DNA of 64,000 bases, from contig NZ_OY781106.1 in the NCBI RefSeq assembly GCF_963676475.1, positions 2,418,001 to 2,482,000 on the forward strand, in the 5' to 3' direction. A program made the position numbers and the translations under genes. This DNA comes from an uncultured Celeribacter sp. (GTDB taxonomy: Bacteria; Pseudomonadota; Alphaproteobacteria; Rhodobacterales; Rhodobacteraceae). Below, piece by piece: positions 17,379-25,937 of this stretch. Position 1 is the stretch's first letter; each line of letters starts with the position of its first letter. The notes beneath the pieces were generated by a model. It worked only from the letters and a program-made list of their open reading frames with translations. It ran no database searches and had not been told where the DNA came from.

Positions 17379-17559
17379 ACCCGACCTTAATGTGGAGTGT
17401 GGCGAATGGCAGAAAAGAGCCATTTTGACCGCTTCTGCGCTGTGCATGAATGTCTGGTTTTCCGGTGACGGTCCAAAAGAATGAGAATTGCCAAGGGTCT
17501 GTGGCTCAACACTTTCAAGGATTTCGGTTGCCGGACCGCTTGCTAACAAAAAACGTTTG

Positions 17560-19419
17560 CTACTCTAGGTTTCGAAGCAGGTTAGCAAAAAACAACACTC
17601 GATCTTGCGGCGAATTTGCTTTATCCGCAGCGCGAAGCACATCATTCAGGACCTTCGCGCTGAGACTTGGCTCATCATCAGATAAGGCCAGCGCCAGCTT
17701 CACATATGCGTTGGATGTGTCAGCTTTCAAATCAACCTGTTCCAGAACGTCTCTTGCCTTCTGATACTCACCCTCTTCCAAAAAGTGCGTAGCCATTTGA
17801 CTGTAAATGCGAGAAAGTTCGCCCAGAGCTATGCTCTGAGGCGTCGGCAAATTCTTCGCATCCGGCATGAATGCCTTCATCTGCTCATCAGGCTCATCTG
17901 GGAGGTTTTTGACGAGAATCTGAAGAGATATGATCGCATCATCTACCACTTGCAGATGCCCCTCCTTCAAAGCTCCGAGCGCTATTGCTTGAATAAGCTT
18001 GAAACGGTCTTCCGGTGTGTCCGCAATATCCAACACTTCGAACATCTCATTCCCATGACCTGCTAGAGCGAAGCTGTGGAAAATACCCCAAGGCAATGAC
18101 TTACGAGTGTCCGCGTCCTCAAGGTACATGTCGAGCGATTGCTGAAGATACGGCAGGGCCCGTTCATACATACCAAGATCGGCAAAACTTTGCCCGATCA
18201 GTGCGAGTGGATATCGCACTGAATTGTTGCCACTGTGATATGGCGACAGCTCCCCTGTTGGCCTTTCACGAAGCAATATCTCTTCGGCTCGAAGAGGATC
18301 GTCTGCATCGCGAGCAATATGAGCGACTATATCGTATACGGCTTCGGAATGAGGTTGAGATCCTACAATATTCGGTAAAAATGACAGCGCCTCATCGAAC
18401 TGCCCCTCTCTCAAGAGACGACTGACCAGCCGGCCATAAGCCGTGCCTGCTTCGTTTGTGTCCGTAAGTTGCTCTGCAATCCCCGCCAAACGTTCAATCG
18501 AACTGGGCATAAATTCAGGGAGATATCCTTCTTCCGAACTAGCAAGTATGTTTGCAGCGCTGAACAAAGCGCCTTGGTACTGTCTTGCGGAAAACTCATA
18601 CTTTTGTGACAACTCATATGCAGTTTCAAGCCGTCCCGCTTGCGCATGATATGAGATCAAAGCACTAATCATCTGCGTCTTGTCATAATCACTAATGGTT
18701 TCTCCAGAATAAACTGCCTCCATGGTCGCGAAAGCACGGTCTCCCAAATCTTCGGAGCCTGACAAATAATATTCCTTACCAACGCTTCCGATCTTGAAAG
18801 CCCTTATCTGATCCCTTTCGATAGTTTGCGCCAGTTCAATTGAACCATTGAGTGTCGCTTCAACATCCTCTGGCCATCCATAGAGACGCTGACGAATGGC
18901 TGTGGCTTCCATTTCGTAAACAGCTTGGGCAGGATCAGAAATTTGCCTAGCAAGCACTGCTGCTCGTCTAAGCGTTTCTCGTGTATCTTCTGAAAAGCCC
19001 TGTTCAAACTGCATCTCTGCCACAGTCAACAGATCAAGCGCTGAATGCCTCGCGCCTAGTCTGCCTGTCTCAGTTACATGGACAGCAAGATTGAATGTCC
19101 ATCTTGCATCATCATAGAGCCCATCCTCCGACAGGTCTTTTGCAAAAAACATCAAGTCTGAACGACCAAGCGTTTCACCATGCGTTTTCAAGAGGCCCAT
19201 TGCCTCTTCATGAAGTTCGTTCCAGATGAGTTGCCGAACTACACCTGCTGCATATCGTTGCTGCTCTTTTGGTTCGTCATATTCATCTAGCATAGACACC
19301 ATTTTCGAAACGATGCACGGCCTTGAGATCGTGCCAGTGCAAATGATCCCTTGGGCAAAGGCCGAGTTTGCCGTTAGTAGGGCAAAGCCCATGGCAAGGA
19401 TCATGTGTTTGGCCCTCAT
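17560..19419 (-). CDS. Secreted helical-repeat (TPR-like) protein
   Basis: 619 residues. The ATG at 19419 follows AGGAGCAG, and the product starts with a clear signal peptide (hydrophobic ILAMGFALLTANSAFA, cleavage before QG), so it is likely periplasmic. The rest is an array of amphipathic helix pairs of TPR type (for example AVYDIVAHIARDADDPLRAEEIL, then ALIGQSFADLGMYERALPYL and HFLEEGEYQKARDVLEQV). I recognise no enzymatic motif and no specific family. It is visibly AT-richer than its neighbours and sits alone between a recombinase homologue and an integrase, so it may be acquired cargo. The frame is intact. Confidence 0.8.
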   Translation of the reverse strand: MRAKHMILAMGFALLTANSAFAQGIICTGTISRPCIVSKMVSMLDEYDEPKEQQRYAAGVVRQLIWNELHEEAMGLLKTHGETLGRSDLMFFAKDLSEDGLYDDARWTFNLAVHVTETGRLGARHSALDLLTVAEMQFEQGFSEDTRETLRRAAVLARQISDPAQAVYEMEATAIRQRLYGWPEDVEATLNGSIELAQTIERDQIRAFKIGSVGKEYYLSGSEDLGDRAFATMEAVYSGETISDYDKTQMISALISYHAQAGRLETAYELSQKYEFSARQYQGALFSAANILASSEEGYLPEFMPSSIERLAGIAEQLTDTNEAGTAYGRLVSRLLREGQFDEALSFLPNIVGSQPHSEAVYDIVAHIARDADDPLRAEEILLRERPTGELSPYHSGNNSVRYPLALIGQSFADLGMYERALPYLQQSLDMYLEDADTRKSLPWGIFHSFALAGHGNEMFEVLDIADTPEDRFKLIQAIALGALKEGHLQVVDDAIISLQILVKNLPDEPDEQMKAFMPDAKNLPTPQSIALGELSRIYSQMATHFLEEGEYQKARDVLEQVDLKADTSNAYVKLALALSDDEPSLSAKVLNDVLRAADKANSPQDRVLFFANLLRNLE

Positions 19420-19592
19420 AATATCTGCTCCTAATGAAAGTCCGTTTTGACCAAGCAAATCTTGAGCCAGAATACAAAGATTTACAATGGCAACCCGCCA
19501 TTGGCGCAGCTGCAGCAAACGGCAGCTCCGTCCGCATCTAAGCCTTTGGTCGTTTGCGCAGCTAATGACTGGTCTCCGCCCTTCGTGTCTGA

Positions 19593-20177
19593 TCACTTCC
19601 TCTCAGCCAACCATGTTTTCTGCCAGAGGTAATAGGCCGACTGGCTGATCGGCGGACCTTCAAGAACCGCGAGGGTTTTCCATATCTTTGTCCCTTTGTA
19701 CCCCGCTTCGATCATTTGAATGGCGACGGCTTTTCGCAGGTCTGTCATGCTCGGTTTGCGCCCCAGACGTTGGCCACGGGCCTTGGCCTCTTGCAGTGCG
19801 ATCTTGGTGCGGTGCGAGAAGCCTTTGCGGTCGAGGCGGTTGAGGGCGGTCAGCAGAGTGCCGATTTGGGATTGCCAATCGTTTCGGCTTTCGAAGACCT
19901 CATCAAGGCAGCGAATATGAATGCCTATCTTCCGCGCGGCTTCCAGCGTGGCGGCGATGCCCTGTGTTGATAGATTGAGGTCGCTCAAAGACGGAGCGAT
20001 CAGTTCCGAATTCGCGCTCATGGAGTAGAGCCAAACTGGCGGTACATTTGGCTCTTGTGGGTCGGCCCTAAAAATCCGGTCCGTCGGAATACCTTCAGAT
20101 GCAAGCCGTGCAATCGCGAGCTGCCGATCCTCCGCGCTTCGCATTCCACAGATCACGCCATAGCGATTTTCGGACAT
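19593..20177 (-). CDS. Serine-recombinase (resolvase-like) protein lacking catalytic residues
   Basis: 194 residues. The fold order matches small serine resolvases: an N-terminal strand and helix (RYGVICGMRSAEDRQLAIARLASEG), a helix before GIHIRCLDEVF, then FSHRTKIALQEAKARGQRLGRKPSMTDL, the classical link to a C-terminal DNA-binding domain with ISQSAYYLWQ as recognition helix. The catalytic Y-x-R-V-S motif reads YGVIC, so the Ser nucleophile is Cys and the Arg is Val. The R-x-x-R-S motif reads LSDLNLS and lacks both arginines. It therefore looks inactive as a recombinase, perhaps a DNA-binding regulator. It lies 159 bp from the 3' end of tRNA-Ala. Confidence 0.72.
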   Translation of the reverse strand: MSENRYGVICGMRSAEDRQLAIARLASEGIPTDRIFRADPQEPNVPPVWLYSMSANSELIAPSLSDLNLSTQGIAATLEAARKIGIHIRCLDEVFESRNDWQSQIGTLLTALNRLDRKGFSHRTKIALQEAKARGQRLGRKPSMTDLRKAVAIQMIEAGYKGTKIWKTLAVLEGPPISQSAYYLWQKTWLAERK

Positions 20178-20336
20178 CGGAGACCTTTCGGAGAGAGCTA
20201 AAAACGGAGCGTGTTCGTGTTGGACCTGCGAAACATCTACTACATCTTGCGTTTCAGAATTTTCTTGACACTGAGATGCACGTTTATGCTCCAAAAATGC
20301 ACTCTTATGGTCCAATGACAATGACAATTTGGAAAT

Positions 20337-20412
<76 letters not shown>

Positions 20413-20470
20413 ACTCAGGTCAAAGATGTGAGACTTTCGGACCGGAAAGTCAAGCGGCCCGAAAAGGGAC

Positions 20471-20932
20471 TTAGGCCGGAAGTCTGCCGTTTTGTTCGAC
20501 AAAAGCCACGATGTCACGCGCCGGGCGGGCGCCGGCGATGCGGGCAACTTCCTTGCCGCCTTGGTAGAGGATCAGCGCCGGGATGCCGCGGATGCCGTTT
20601 TTCATCGACACGGTCGGGTGGTCTTCGGTGTTGATCTTGGCAAAACGTGCCTTGCCTTTGAGCTCCTGTGCCGCTTTGGCAAATTCCGGCGCCATCATGC
20701 GGCACGGACCACACCATGGTGCCCAGAAATCCACCAGCACCGGCAGATCGTCCTTTTTCGACAGCGCCTGAAGCCCTTTCGGGTCCAGCTCCGCCACTTT
20801 GCCGGACATCAAAGGCTCGCCACAGGTGCCACATTTCGGGCCTGCGGTGAGTTTCGCCACGGGCACGCGGTTCACCTGACCACAGGTCGGACAGGCCAGT
20901 TTCACATCGGTTTTCTCAAGAGCGGCGGCCAT
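20471..20932 (-). CDS. trxC: Thioredoxin 2 (TrxC)
   Basis: 153 residues; the start at 20932 has AGGAGG eight bases upstream. The N-terminal zinc ribbon has two CxxC pairs (LACPTCGQ and PKCGTCGE), characteristic of TrxC. The thioredoxin domain follows, with active site FWAPWCGPCRMM and the cis-proline segment IRGIPALILYQGG. It reduces disulfides in the cytoplasm under oxidative stress using thioredoxin reductase. It is transcribed alone, divergent from a small gene at 21004. Confidence 0.96.
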   Translation of the reverse strand: MAAALEKTDVKLACPTCGQVNRVPVAKLTAGPKCGTCGEPLMSGKVAELDPKGLQALSKKDDLPVLVDFWAPWCGPCRMMAPEFAKAAQELKGKARFAKINTEDHPTVSMKNGIRGIPALILYQGGKEVARIAGARPARDIVAFVEQNGRLPA

Positions 20933-21003
20933 GGCCTGCCTCCTTTTCATATTCGCGTTGCGGAATATATGTAACCTGACACAGTCCGATTCAAGAGGCC
21001 AAA

Positions 21004-21186
21004 ATGACACCCTTTCGCGATTTGCCATTCGAAGAACAGACACGCCTGCGCGCGGCCTATGAAGACGAAATAGCCCGCCAGACAACCACCTGTTCGATGG
21101 ACGAGAAAATCAGTCGTTTCAACGCATGGCTCATGCCGCAGGGCGTCTCATTTACCGAGGACGATCTGCGGCCCAAACGACCTTAA
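21004..21186 (+). CDS. Small hypothetical protein (60 aa)
   Basis: 60 codons with an AAGAGG ribosome site just before the ATG. The product is soluble and charged (FRDLPFEEQTRLRAAYEDEIARQ, then MDEKISRFNAWLMPQGVSF), with protein-like composition and no recognised domain. It is divergent from trxC and its stop abuts the gcvP stop. The reading frame and codon use look real. No function can be given. Confidence 0.6.
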   Translation: MTPFRDLPFEEQTRLRAAYEDEIARQTTTCSMDEKISRFNAWLMPQGVSFTEDDLRPKRP

Positions 21187-24033
21187 TCACTCCGTCGCTT
21201 CGATATAGCTCTCGGGCGGTGGGCAAAGGCAGATCAGGTTGCGGTCGCCATAGGCGTTGTCCACCCGCCCCACAGGCGGCCAATATTTGTCGATGCGGAA
21301 GGCCCCCGGCGGGAAGCATCCCTGTTCGCGCGGGTAAGGCCGATCCCAATCGGCGACCAGATCGTTCACCGTATGCGGCGCATGTTTCAGCGGATTGTTG
21401 TCTTGCGGCAGCGCGCCACTTTCGATCTGCGCAATCTCGTGACGGATTGACAACATCGCCTCGCAGAAGCGGTCCAACTCGGCCTTGGTCTCGCTCTCTG
21501 TCGGCTCGATCATGAGCGTGCCGGGCACAGGGAAAGACATGGTCGGCGCGTGGAAGCCGCTGTCGATCAGGCGTTTCGCGATGTCATCGACGGTGACCTC
21601 CGTGGTCTTTTCAAACCCGCGCGGATCGACAATGCACTCATGCGCGACACGGCCCTGTTTGCCCTTGTAGAGCACCGGGAAAGCGTCATTCAGACGCGCG
21701 GCGATGTAGTTGGCGTTCAGGATCGCCACCTTCGTCGCCTGCGTCAGGCCCGCGCCGCCCATGAGCATGCAGTACGCCCAGGAAATCGGCAGGATCGAGG
21801 CGGAGCCGAAATTCGCCCCGGACACCGGGCCGATGTCGCCTGACCCATCCGGTGCGCCGGGCAGGAAGCGGGCAAGATGCGCTTTGACCCCGATCGGGCC
21901 CATGCCGGGACCGCCGCCGCCGTGCGGAATGCAGAAGGTCTTGTGCAGGTTGAGATGCGACACGTCGGAGCCGATCTCGCCGGGTTTCGCAAGCCCCACC
22001 AAGGCGTTGAGATTCGCCCCATCGAGATAGACCTGTCCGCCATGGTCGTGCGTGATGCGGCAGACCTCTTTCACCGTTTCCTCGAACACGCCATGCGTCG
22101 AGGGATAGGTGATCATGCAAGCGGCAAGTTTGCTGCCAGCAGCTTCGGCCTTGGTGCGAAAATCATCCAGATCAATATCACCATTTTCGGCAGTTTTCAC
22201 CACCACGACCTTGAGGCCGACCATCTGCGCAGAGGCCGGATTGGTGCCATGGGCAGACATCGGAATGAGACAGATGTTCCGTCCGCCCTGCCCGTTGGCG
22301 CGGTGATAGGCCTGAATGGTCAAAAGCCCCGCATATTCGCCCTGCGCGCCGGAATTCGGCTGCATCGACATGGCGTCATAGCCGGTGATCTCGCAGAGCT
22401 TGGCGGAGAGATCGTCGATCATGACGCGATAGCCCTCGCTCTGATCCTCCGGCGCATAGGGGTGGATGGCGTTGAATTCCGGCCATGTGATCGGCATCAT
22501 TTCGACCGCGGCATTCAGTTTCATCGTGCAAGAACCGAGTGGGATCATCGCGCGGTCCAAGGCCAGATCGCGGTCCGCCAGACGCCGCATATAGCGCATC
22601 ATCTCGCCCTCGGCGCGGTTCATGCCGAAAATAGGATGCTCCAGATAGGCGCTCTCACGCAGGAGTTTTTCCGGGAAGCCGAGACCGGGGAAGCCCGAGG
22701 GCACATCCGCCTCATGCCCGAAGGCGCGCCAGACCTTGGCGATCACCTCGTCATCGGCCATTTCGTCCATCGAAATCCCGATCCGATCCTTGCCCACCTT
22801 GCGCAGGTTCAGCCCCTCGGAGACGGCAGAGCGCAAGATCACGCCCTGCATCGCGCCGACCTCAACCGTGATCGTATCAAAGAACGCGGCAGGGGAGACT
22901 TTGAAGCCTTCGGCTTTCAGCCCCTCGGCCAATTTCACGGCCTTGGCGTGAATCTGTTCGCCAATCGCGCGCAAGCCCTGCGGCCCGTGGAACACCGCAT
23001 AAAACGACGCCATGACAGCGAGCAATGCCTGCGCGGTGCAGACGTTCGACGTCGCTTTTTCGCGGCGGATATGTTGTTCACGGGTCTGAAGCGACAGGCG
23101 GTAAGCGCGGTTGCCGCTCGCATCGACCGAGACGCCAACGATGCGGCCAGGCATCGACCGTTTCATCGCATCCTTGCAGGACATAAAGGCCGCATGCGGC
23201 CCGCCAAATCCCATCGGCACACCGAAACGCTGCGCCGAGCCAACGGCAATGTCGGCATCCATCGCGCCCGGTTCCTTGAGCATGGTGAGCGCCATGAGAT
23301 CCGTCGCCATGACCGCCACGGCTTTGACCTCATGCAGCGCTGCGATTTGGGCGGTGAAATCCTGCACTTCGCCGTAGGTGCCGGGATATTGGAAAATCGC
23401 GCCGAAGACATCCGCGGGCACCAAAGCGCGAGGGCTCCCTATGATCAACTCGATCCCCAGAGGGGCCGCGCGGGTTTTCATCACCTCGATGTTCTGTGGA
23501 TGACAGTTTTCGTCGATGAAGAACGCCTTCGCCTTCGATTTCGCGACACGCTGCGCCATGGTCATCGCCTCGGCGCAGGCGGTGGCCTCATCGAGCAAAG
23601 ACGCGTTGGCGACCGGCAGGCCGGTGAGATCGCTGACCATGGTCTGGAAGTTCAGCAACGCCTCCAGACGCCCCTGCGCGATCTCCGGCTGGTAAGGCGT
23701 ATAGGCCGTGTACCACGCCGGATTTTCCAGGATATTGCGCTGGATCGCGGGCGGCGTGGCGGTGCCGTAGAACCCCTGCCCGATCAGCGAGGTCATCACG
23801 CGGTTCTTCCCCGCCACCTTACGGATATGTCCCAGCACCTCATGTTCGGTCATCGGCGCCCAGTCGAGCGGCTCCATCTGACGGATCGCCATCGGCACGG
23901 TCTCGTCGATCAAGGCATCGAGAGACGTGGCGCCGATCATTTTCAGCATCTCGGCCATCTCGTCGGGAGACGGGCCGATGTGCCGGCGGTTGGCGAAATC
24001 ATAGGGATTATAGCTCGACGGGGTATAGGCCAC
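21187..24033 (-). CDS. gcvP: Glycine dehydrogenase (decarboxylating), P-protein
   Basis: 948 residues, usual for the single-chain P-protein. Both halves are present: the N-terminal GcvP half (FANRRHIGPSPDEMAEML, FIDENCHPQNIEV) and the C-terminal half with the PLP lysine in NLHKTFCIPHGGGGPG (~residue 695). It decarboxylates glycine and passes the aminomethyl group to lipoyl-GcvH. It is third in the gcvT-gcvH-gcvP operon, 12 bp after gcvH, and so is under the glycine riboswitch upstream of gcvT. Confidence 0.97.
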   Translation of the reverse strand: MAYTPSSYNPYDFANRRHIGPSPDEMAEMLKMIGATSLDALIDETVPMAIRQMEPLDWAPMTEHEVLGHIRKVAGKNRVMTSLIGQGFYGTATPPAIQRNILENPAWYTAYTPYQPEIAQGRLEALLNFQTMVSDLTGLPVANASLLDEATACAEAMTMAQRVAKSKAKAFFIDENCHPQNIEVMKTRAAPLGIELIIGSPRALVPADVFGAIFQYPGTYGEVQDFTAQIAALHEVKAVAVMATDLMALTMLKEPGAMDADIAVGSAQRFGVPMGFGGPHAAFMSCKDAMKRSMPGRIVGVSVDASGNRAYRLSLQTREQHIRREKATSNVCTAQALLAVMASFYAVFHGPQGLRAIGEQIHAKAVKLAEGLKAEGFKVSPAAFFDTITVEVGAMQGVILRSAVSEGLNLRKVGKDRIGISMDEMADDEVIAKVWRAFGHEADVPSGFPGLGFPEKLLRESAYLEHPIFGMNRAEGEMMRYMRRLADRDLALDRAMIPLGSCTMKLNAAVEMMPITWPEFNAIHPYAPEDQSEGYRVMIDDLSAKLCEITGYDAMSMQPNSGAQGEYAGLLTIQAYHRANGQGGRNICLIPMSAHGTNPASAQMVGLKVVVVKTAENGDIDLDDFRTKAEAAGSKLAACMITYPSTHGVFEETVKEVCRITHDHGGQVYLDGANLNALVGLAKPGEIGSDVSHLNLHKTFCIPHGGGGPGMGPIGVKAHLARFLPGAPDGSGDIGPVSGANFGSASILPISWAYCMLMGGAGLTQATKVAILNANYIAARLNDAFPVLYKGKQGRVAHECIVDPRGFEKTTEVTVDDIAKRLIDSGFHAPTMSFPVPGTLMIEPTESETKAELDRFCEAMLSIRHEIAQIESGALPQDNNPLKHAPHTVNDLVADWDRPYPREQGCFPPGAFRIDKYWPPVGRVDNAYGDRNLICLCPPPESYIEATE

Positions 24034-24045
24034 GGTGCGCGTTCC

Positions 24046-24417
24046 TTACGAGATGAAGTCTTTGTAGTCCGCTTCCGACATGAAGTCGTCGAGCGCGGAG
24101 AGGTCTTCGATCTTCATTTTGAAGAACCACGCGTCGCCCATCGGGTCCTCGCCGACCTTGCCCGGATCTTCGGTCAGCGGGTCGTTCACCTCGACGATTT
24201 CGCCGTCCAGCGGCGCGAGAATGTCGGAGGCGGCTTTGACGCTCTCGATCACCACGACCTCATCGTCTTTCGAGACGGTGGTGCCTTCTTCCGGCAGTTC
24301 GATAAAGACCACATCGCCCAGTTGTTCGGCGGCGTGTTCGGTGATGCCGACGACGATCAGATCGTCCTCGACGCGGAGCCATTCGTGTTCTTCGGTGAAT
24401 TTGATGTCAGCGGCCAT
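24046..24417 (-). CDS. gcvH: Glycine cleavage system H protein
   Basis: 123 residues starting MAADIKFTEEHEWLRVE, the conserved N-terminus. The lipoylated lysine is in VVIESVKAASDI (~residue 60), followed by GEIVEVNDPLTEDPGKVGEDP. It shuttles the aminomethyl intermediate between P, T and L proteins. It lies 20 bp downstream of gcvT. Confidence 0.97.
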   Translation of the reverse strand: MAADIKFTEEHEWLRVEDDLIVVGITEHAAEQLGDVVFIELPEEGTTVSKDDEVVVIESVKAASDILAPLDGEIVEVNDPLTEDPGKVGEDPMGDAWFFKMKIEDLSALDDFMSEADYKDFIS

Positions 24418-24437
24418 AGTCTTGGTCCCTATAGAGT

Positions 24438-25577
24438 TTAGCGTTTGTAAGAGGTGGCGTGGAACGGCATCGGGGCAACCGTCACAGGCAGGCGTTTGCC
24501 GCGCAGCTCCGCGAAGATTTCGGTGCCGTTGCTGGCGAGTTCCGTGGGGAGATAGCCCATGGCAACGGGGCATTGAGCCGAGGGGCCAAAGCCGCCTGAA
24601 GTGATCTCTCCGATCTGGTCGTCGCTCTCGGACGTGGCAAAAAGCGGCGTGCCCTCGCGCATCGGCGCACGGCCCTGCGGCAGGAGGCCAACGCGTTTGC
24701 GCTCTGCGCCGTTGTGGAGTTCAGAGAGGATACGATCCGCACCAGGAAAGCCGCCTTCGCGGGCGCCACCGGAGCGGCGGACCTTTTGAATGGCCCAGGC
24801 GATATTGCCCTCAACCGGCGAAGTGGTGGTGTCGATGTCATGGCCATAAAGGCAAAGCCCGGCCTCCAATCGCAGGCTGTCGCGGGCCCCGAGCCCGATA
24901 GGTTCGACCTCCTCCATGGCGATCAGTTTCTCTGCGACGTCCGTCGCAAGCTCTGCCGGGATCGAGATTTCAAACCCATCCTCGCCAGTGTAGCCGGAGC
25001 GCGAAATCCACCACTCAATGGCATCAACCGTGATGCGCACAGAATCCATGAATTTAAGTTCGACGACCTGCGGCACCATACGCGCCAGCGCCGCCTCCGC
25101 CTTTGGGCCTTGCAGTGCCAAAAGCGCGCGGTCGGTGATTTCAGCAACCTGCACATGATCCGGCAGGGTGGCGTTCAGATGTGCGATGTCTTCCACTTTA
25201 CAGGCCGCATTCACGACCAGAAACAGCCCGTCGCCGGTGTTGGAGATCATCAGATCGTCGAGAATGCCACCCGTCTCATCGGTGAAAATCCCATAACGCT
25301 GACGCCCCGGCGCAAGTCCCAGCACATCCACAGGCACGATACTTTCCAAGGCCAGAGCCTGTGCCTCAAACCCGTCGGGAGAGCTCAGCATCACCTGCCC
25401 CATATGCGACACATCGAAAAGCCCCGCACCCGCCCGCGTGTGAAGATGTTCTTTCATCACGCCCAGCGGATAGTGCACCGGCATCTCATAGCCCGCAAAC
25501 GGCACCATCTTGGCGCCCTGCGCGACGTGAAACTCGTAGAGCGGTGTGCGCATGAGCGCCGTCGCCTGATCCGACAT
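24438..25577 (-). CDS. gcvT: Glycine cleavage system aminomethyltransferase (T-protein)
   Basis: 379 residues; the ATG at 25577 follows AAGAGG. Family motifs are TPLYEFHVAQGAKMVPFAGYEMPVHY at the N-terminus, GLFDVSHMGQ, ISRSGYTGEDGFEI, and the C-terminal GEITSGGFGPS. It transfers the one-carbon unit to tetrahydrofolate, releasing ammonia. It is the first gene of the operon, directly behind the tandem glycine riboswitch. Confidence 0.97.
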   Translation of the reverse strand: MSDQATALMRTPLYEFHVAQGAKMVPFAGYEMPVHYPLGVMKEHLHTRAGAGLFDVSHMGQVMLSSPDGFEAQALALESIVPVDVLGLAPGRQRYGIFTDETGGILDDLMISNTGDGLFLVVNAACKVEDIAHLNATLPDHVQVAEITDRALLALQGPKAEAALARMVPQVVELKFMDSVRITVDAIEWWISRSGYTGEDGFEISIPAELATDVAEKLIAMEEVEPIGLGARDSLRLEAGLCLYGHDIDTTTSPVEGNIAWAIQKVRRSGGAREGGFPGADRILSELHNGAERKRVGLLPQGRAPMREGTPLFATSESDDQIGEITSGGFGPSAQCPVAMGYLPTELASNGTEIFAELRGKRLPVTVAPMPFHATSYKR

Positions 25578-25639
25578 TATAACCTCTTGCCCCCTTTGGT
25601 GCATCCCACCGCAGCCCGAAAGCCGCCGGTATCCATGAT

Positions 25640-25790
25640 GCCCCCTCTGTCCTATGTGCCTGAGATCGTTATCCCTTCGGCGGAGGCGTCACACCCCTCT
25701 CTCCAGAGTTTCATGACCGTGCGAAGGTCCGTTTACCTGAGAGTTTTCCGGGGCGGTTGCTCCTTCGGTAGGGAAGTCCCTTCTCCCAAC
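25640..25790 (-). promoter_or_regulatory. Tandem glycine riboswitch upstream of gcvT
   Basis: On the minus strand two aptamers follow each other. The first has ACCGAAGGAGCAA with AACTCTCAGGTAAA and GGAC; the second has GGAGAGAGG, CCGCCGAAGGGATAAC with ATCTCAGGCACATAGGACAGAGGGG. These are the conserved cores of the gcvT-element (glycine riboswitch). The element ends ~60 bp before the gcvT start. Glycine binding is known to switch gcv operons on. Confidence 0.92.
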
Positions 25791-25877
25791 GCACGATGTG
25801 AGGCGACCTTAGGCAAGGTCCAGATTCGGGACAAGCCGAAAATATTTCCGATAGGAAACTTACGACATTTCGGCAGT

Positions 25878-25916
25878 AAAAAACCGCCATGCGGGCGACC
25901 CCGAGGCGGCTTTTTG
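25878..25916 (-). terminator. Terminator after gltX
   Basis: A GCCGCC...GGCGG stem is flanked by A-runs and T-runs on both sides (AAAAAGCCGCC and GGCGGTTTTTT as read on the minus strand). It lies 22 bp after the gltX stop and could work in both directions. Confidence 0.85.
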
Positions 25917-25937
25917 TGTATATTTAAACAGAAGCGA

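Noticed and set aside
21877..24441. 854-codon plus-strand frame across gcvP and gcvH
   Set aside because: It is His/Arg-rich shadow translation of the gcv operon's opposite strand, without domains.
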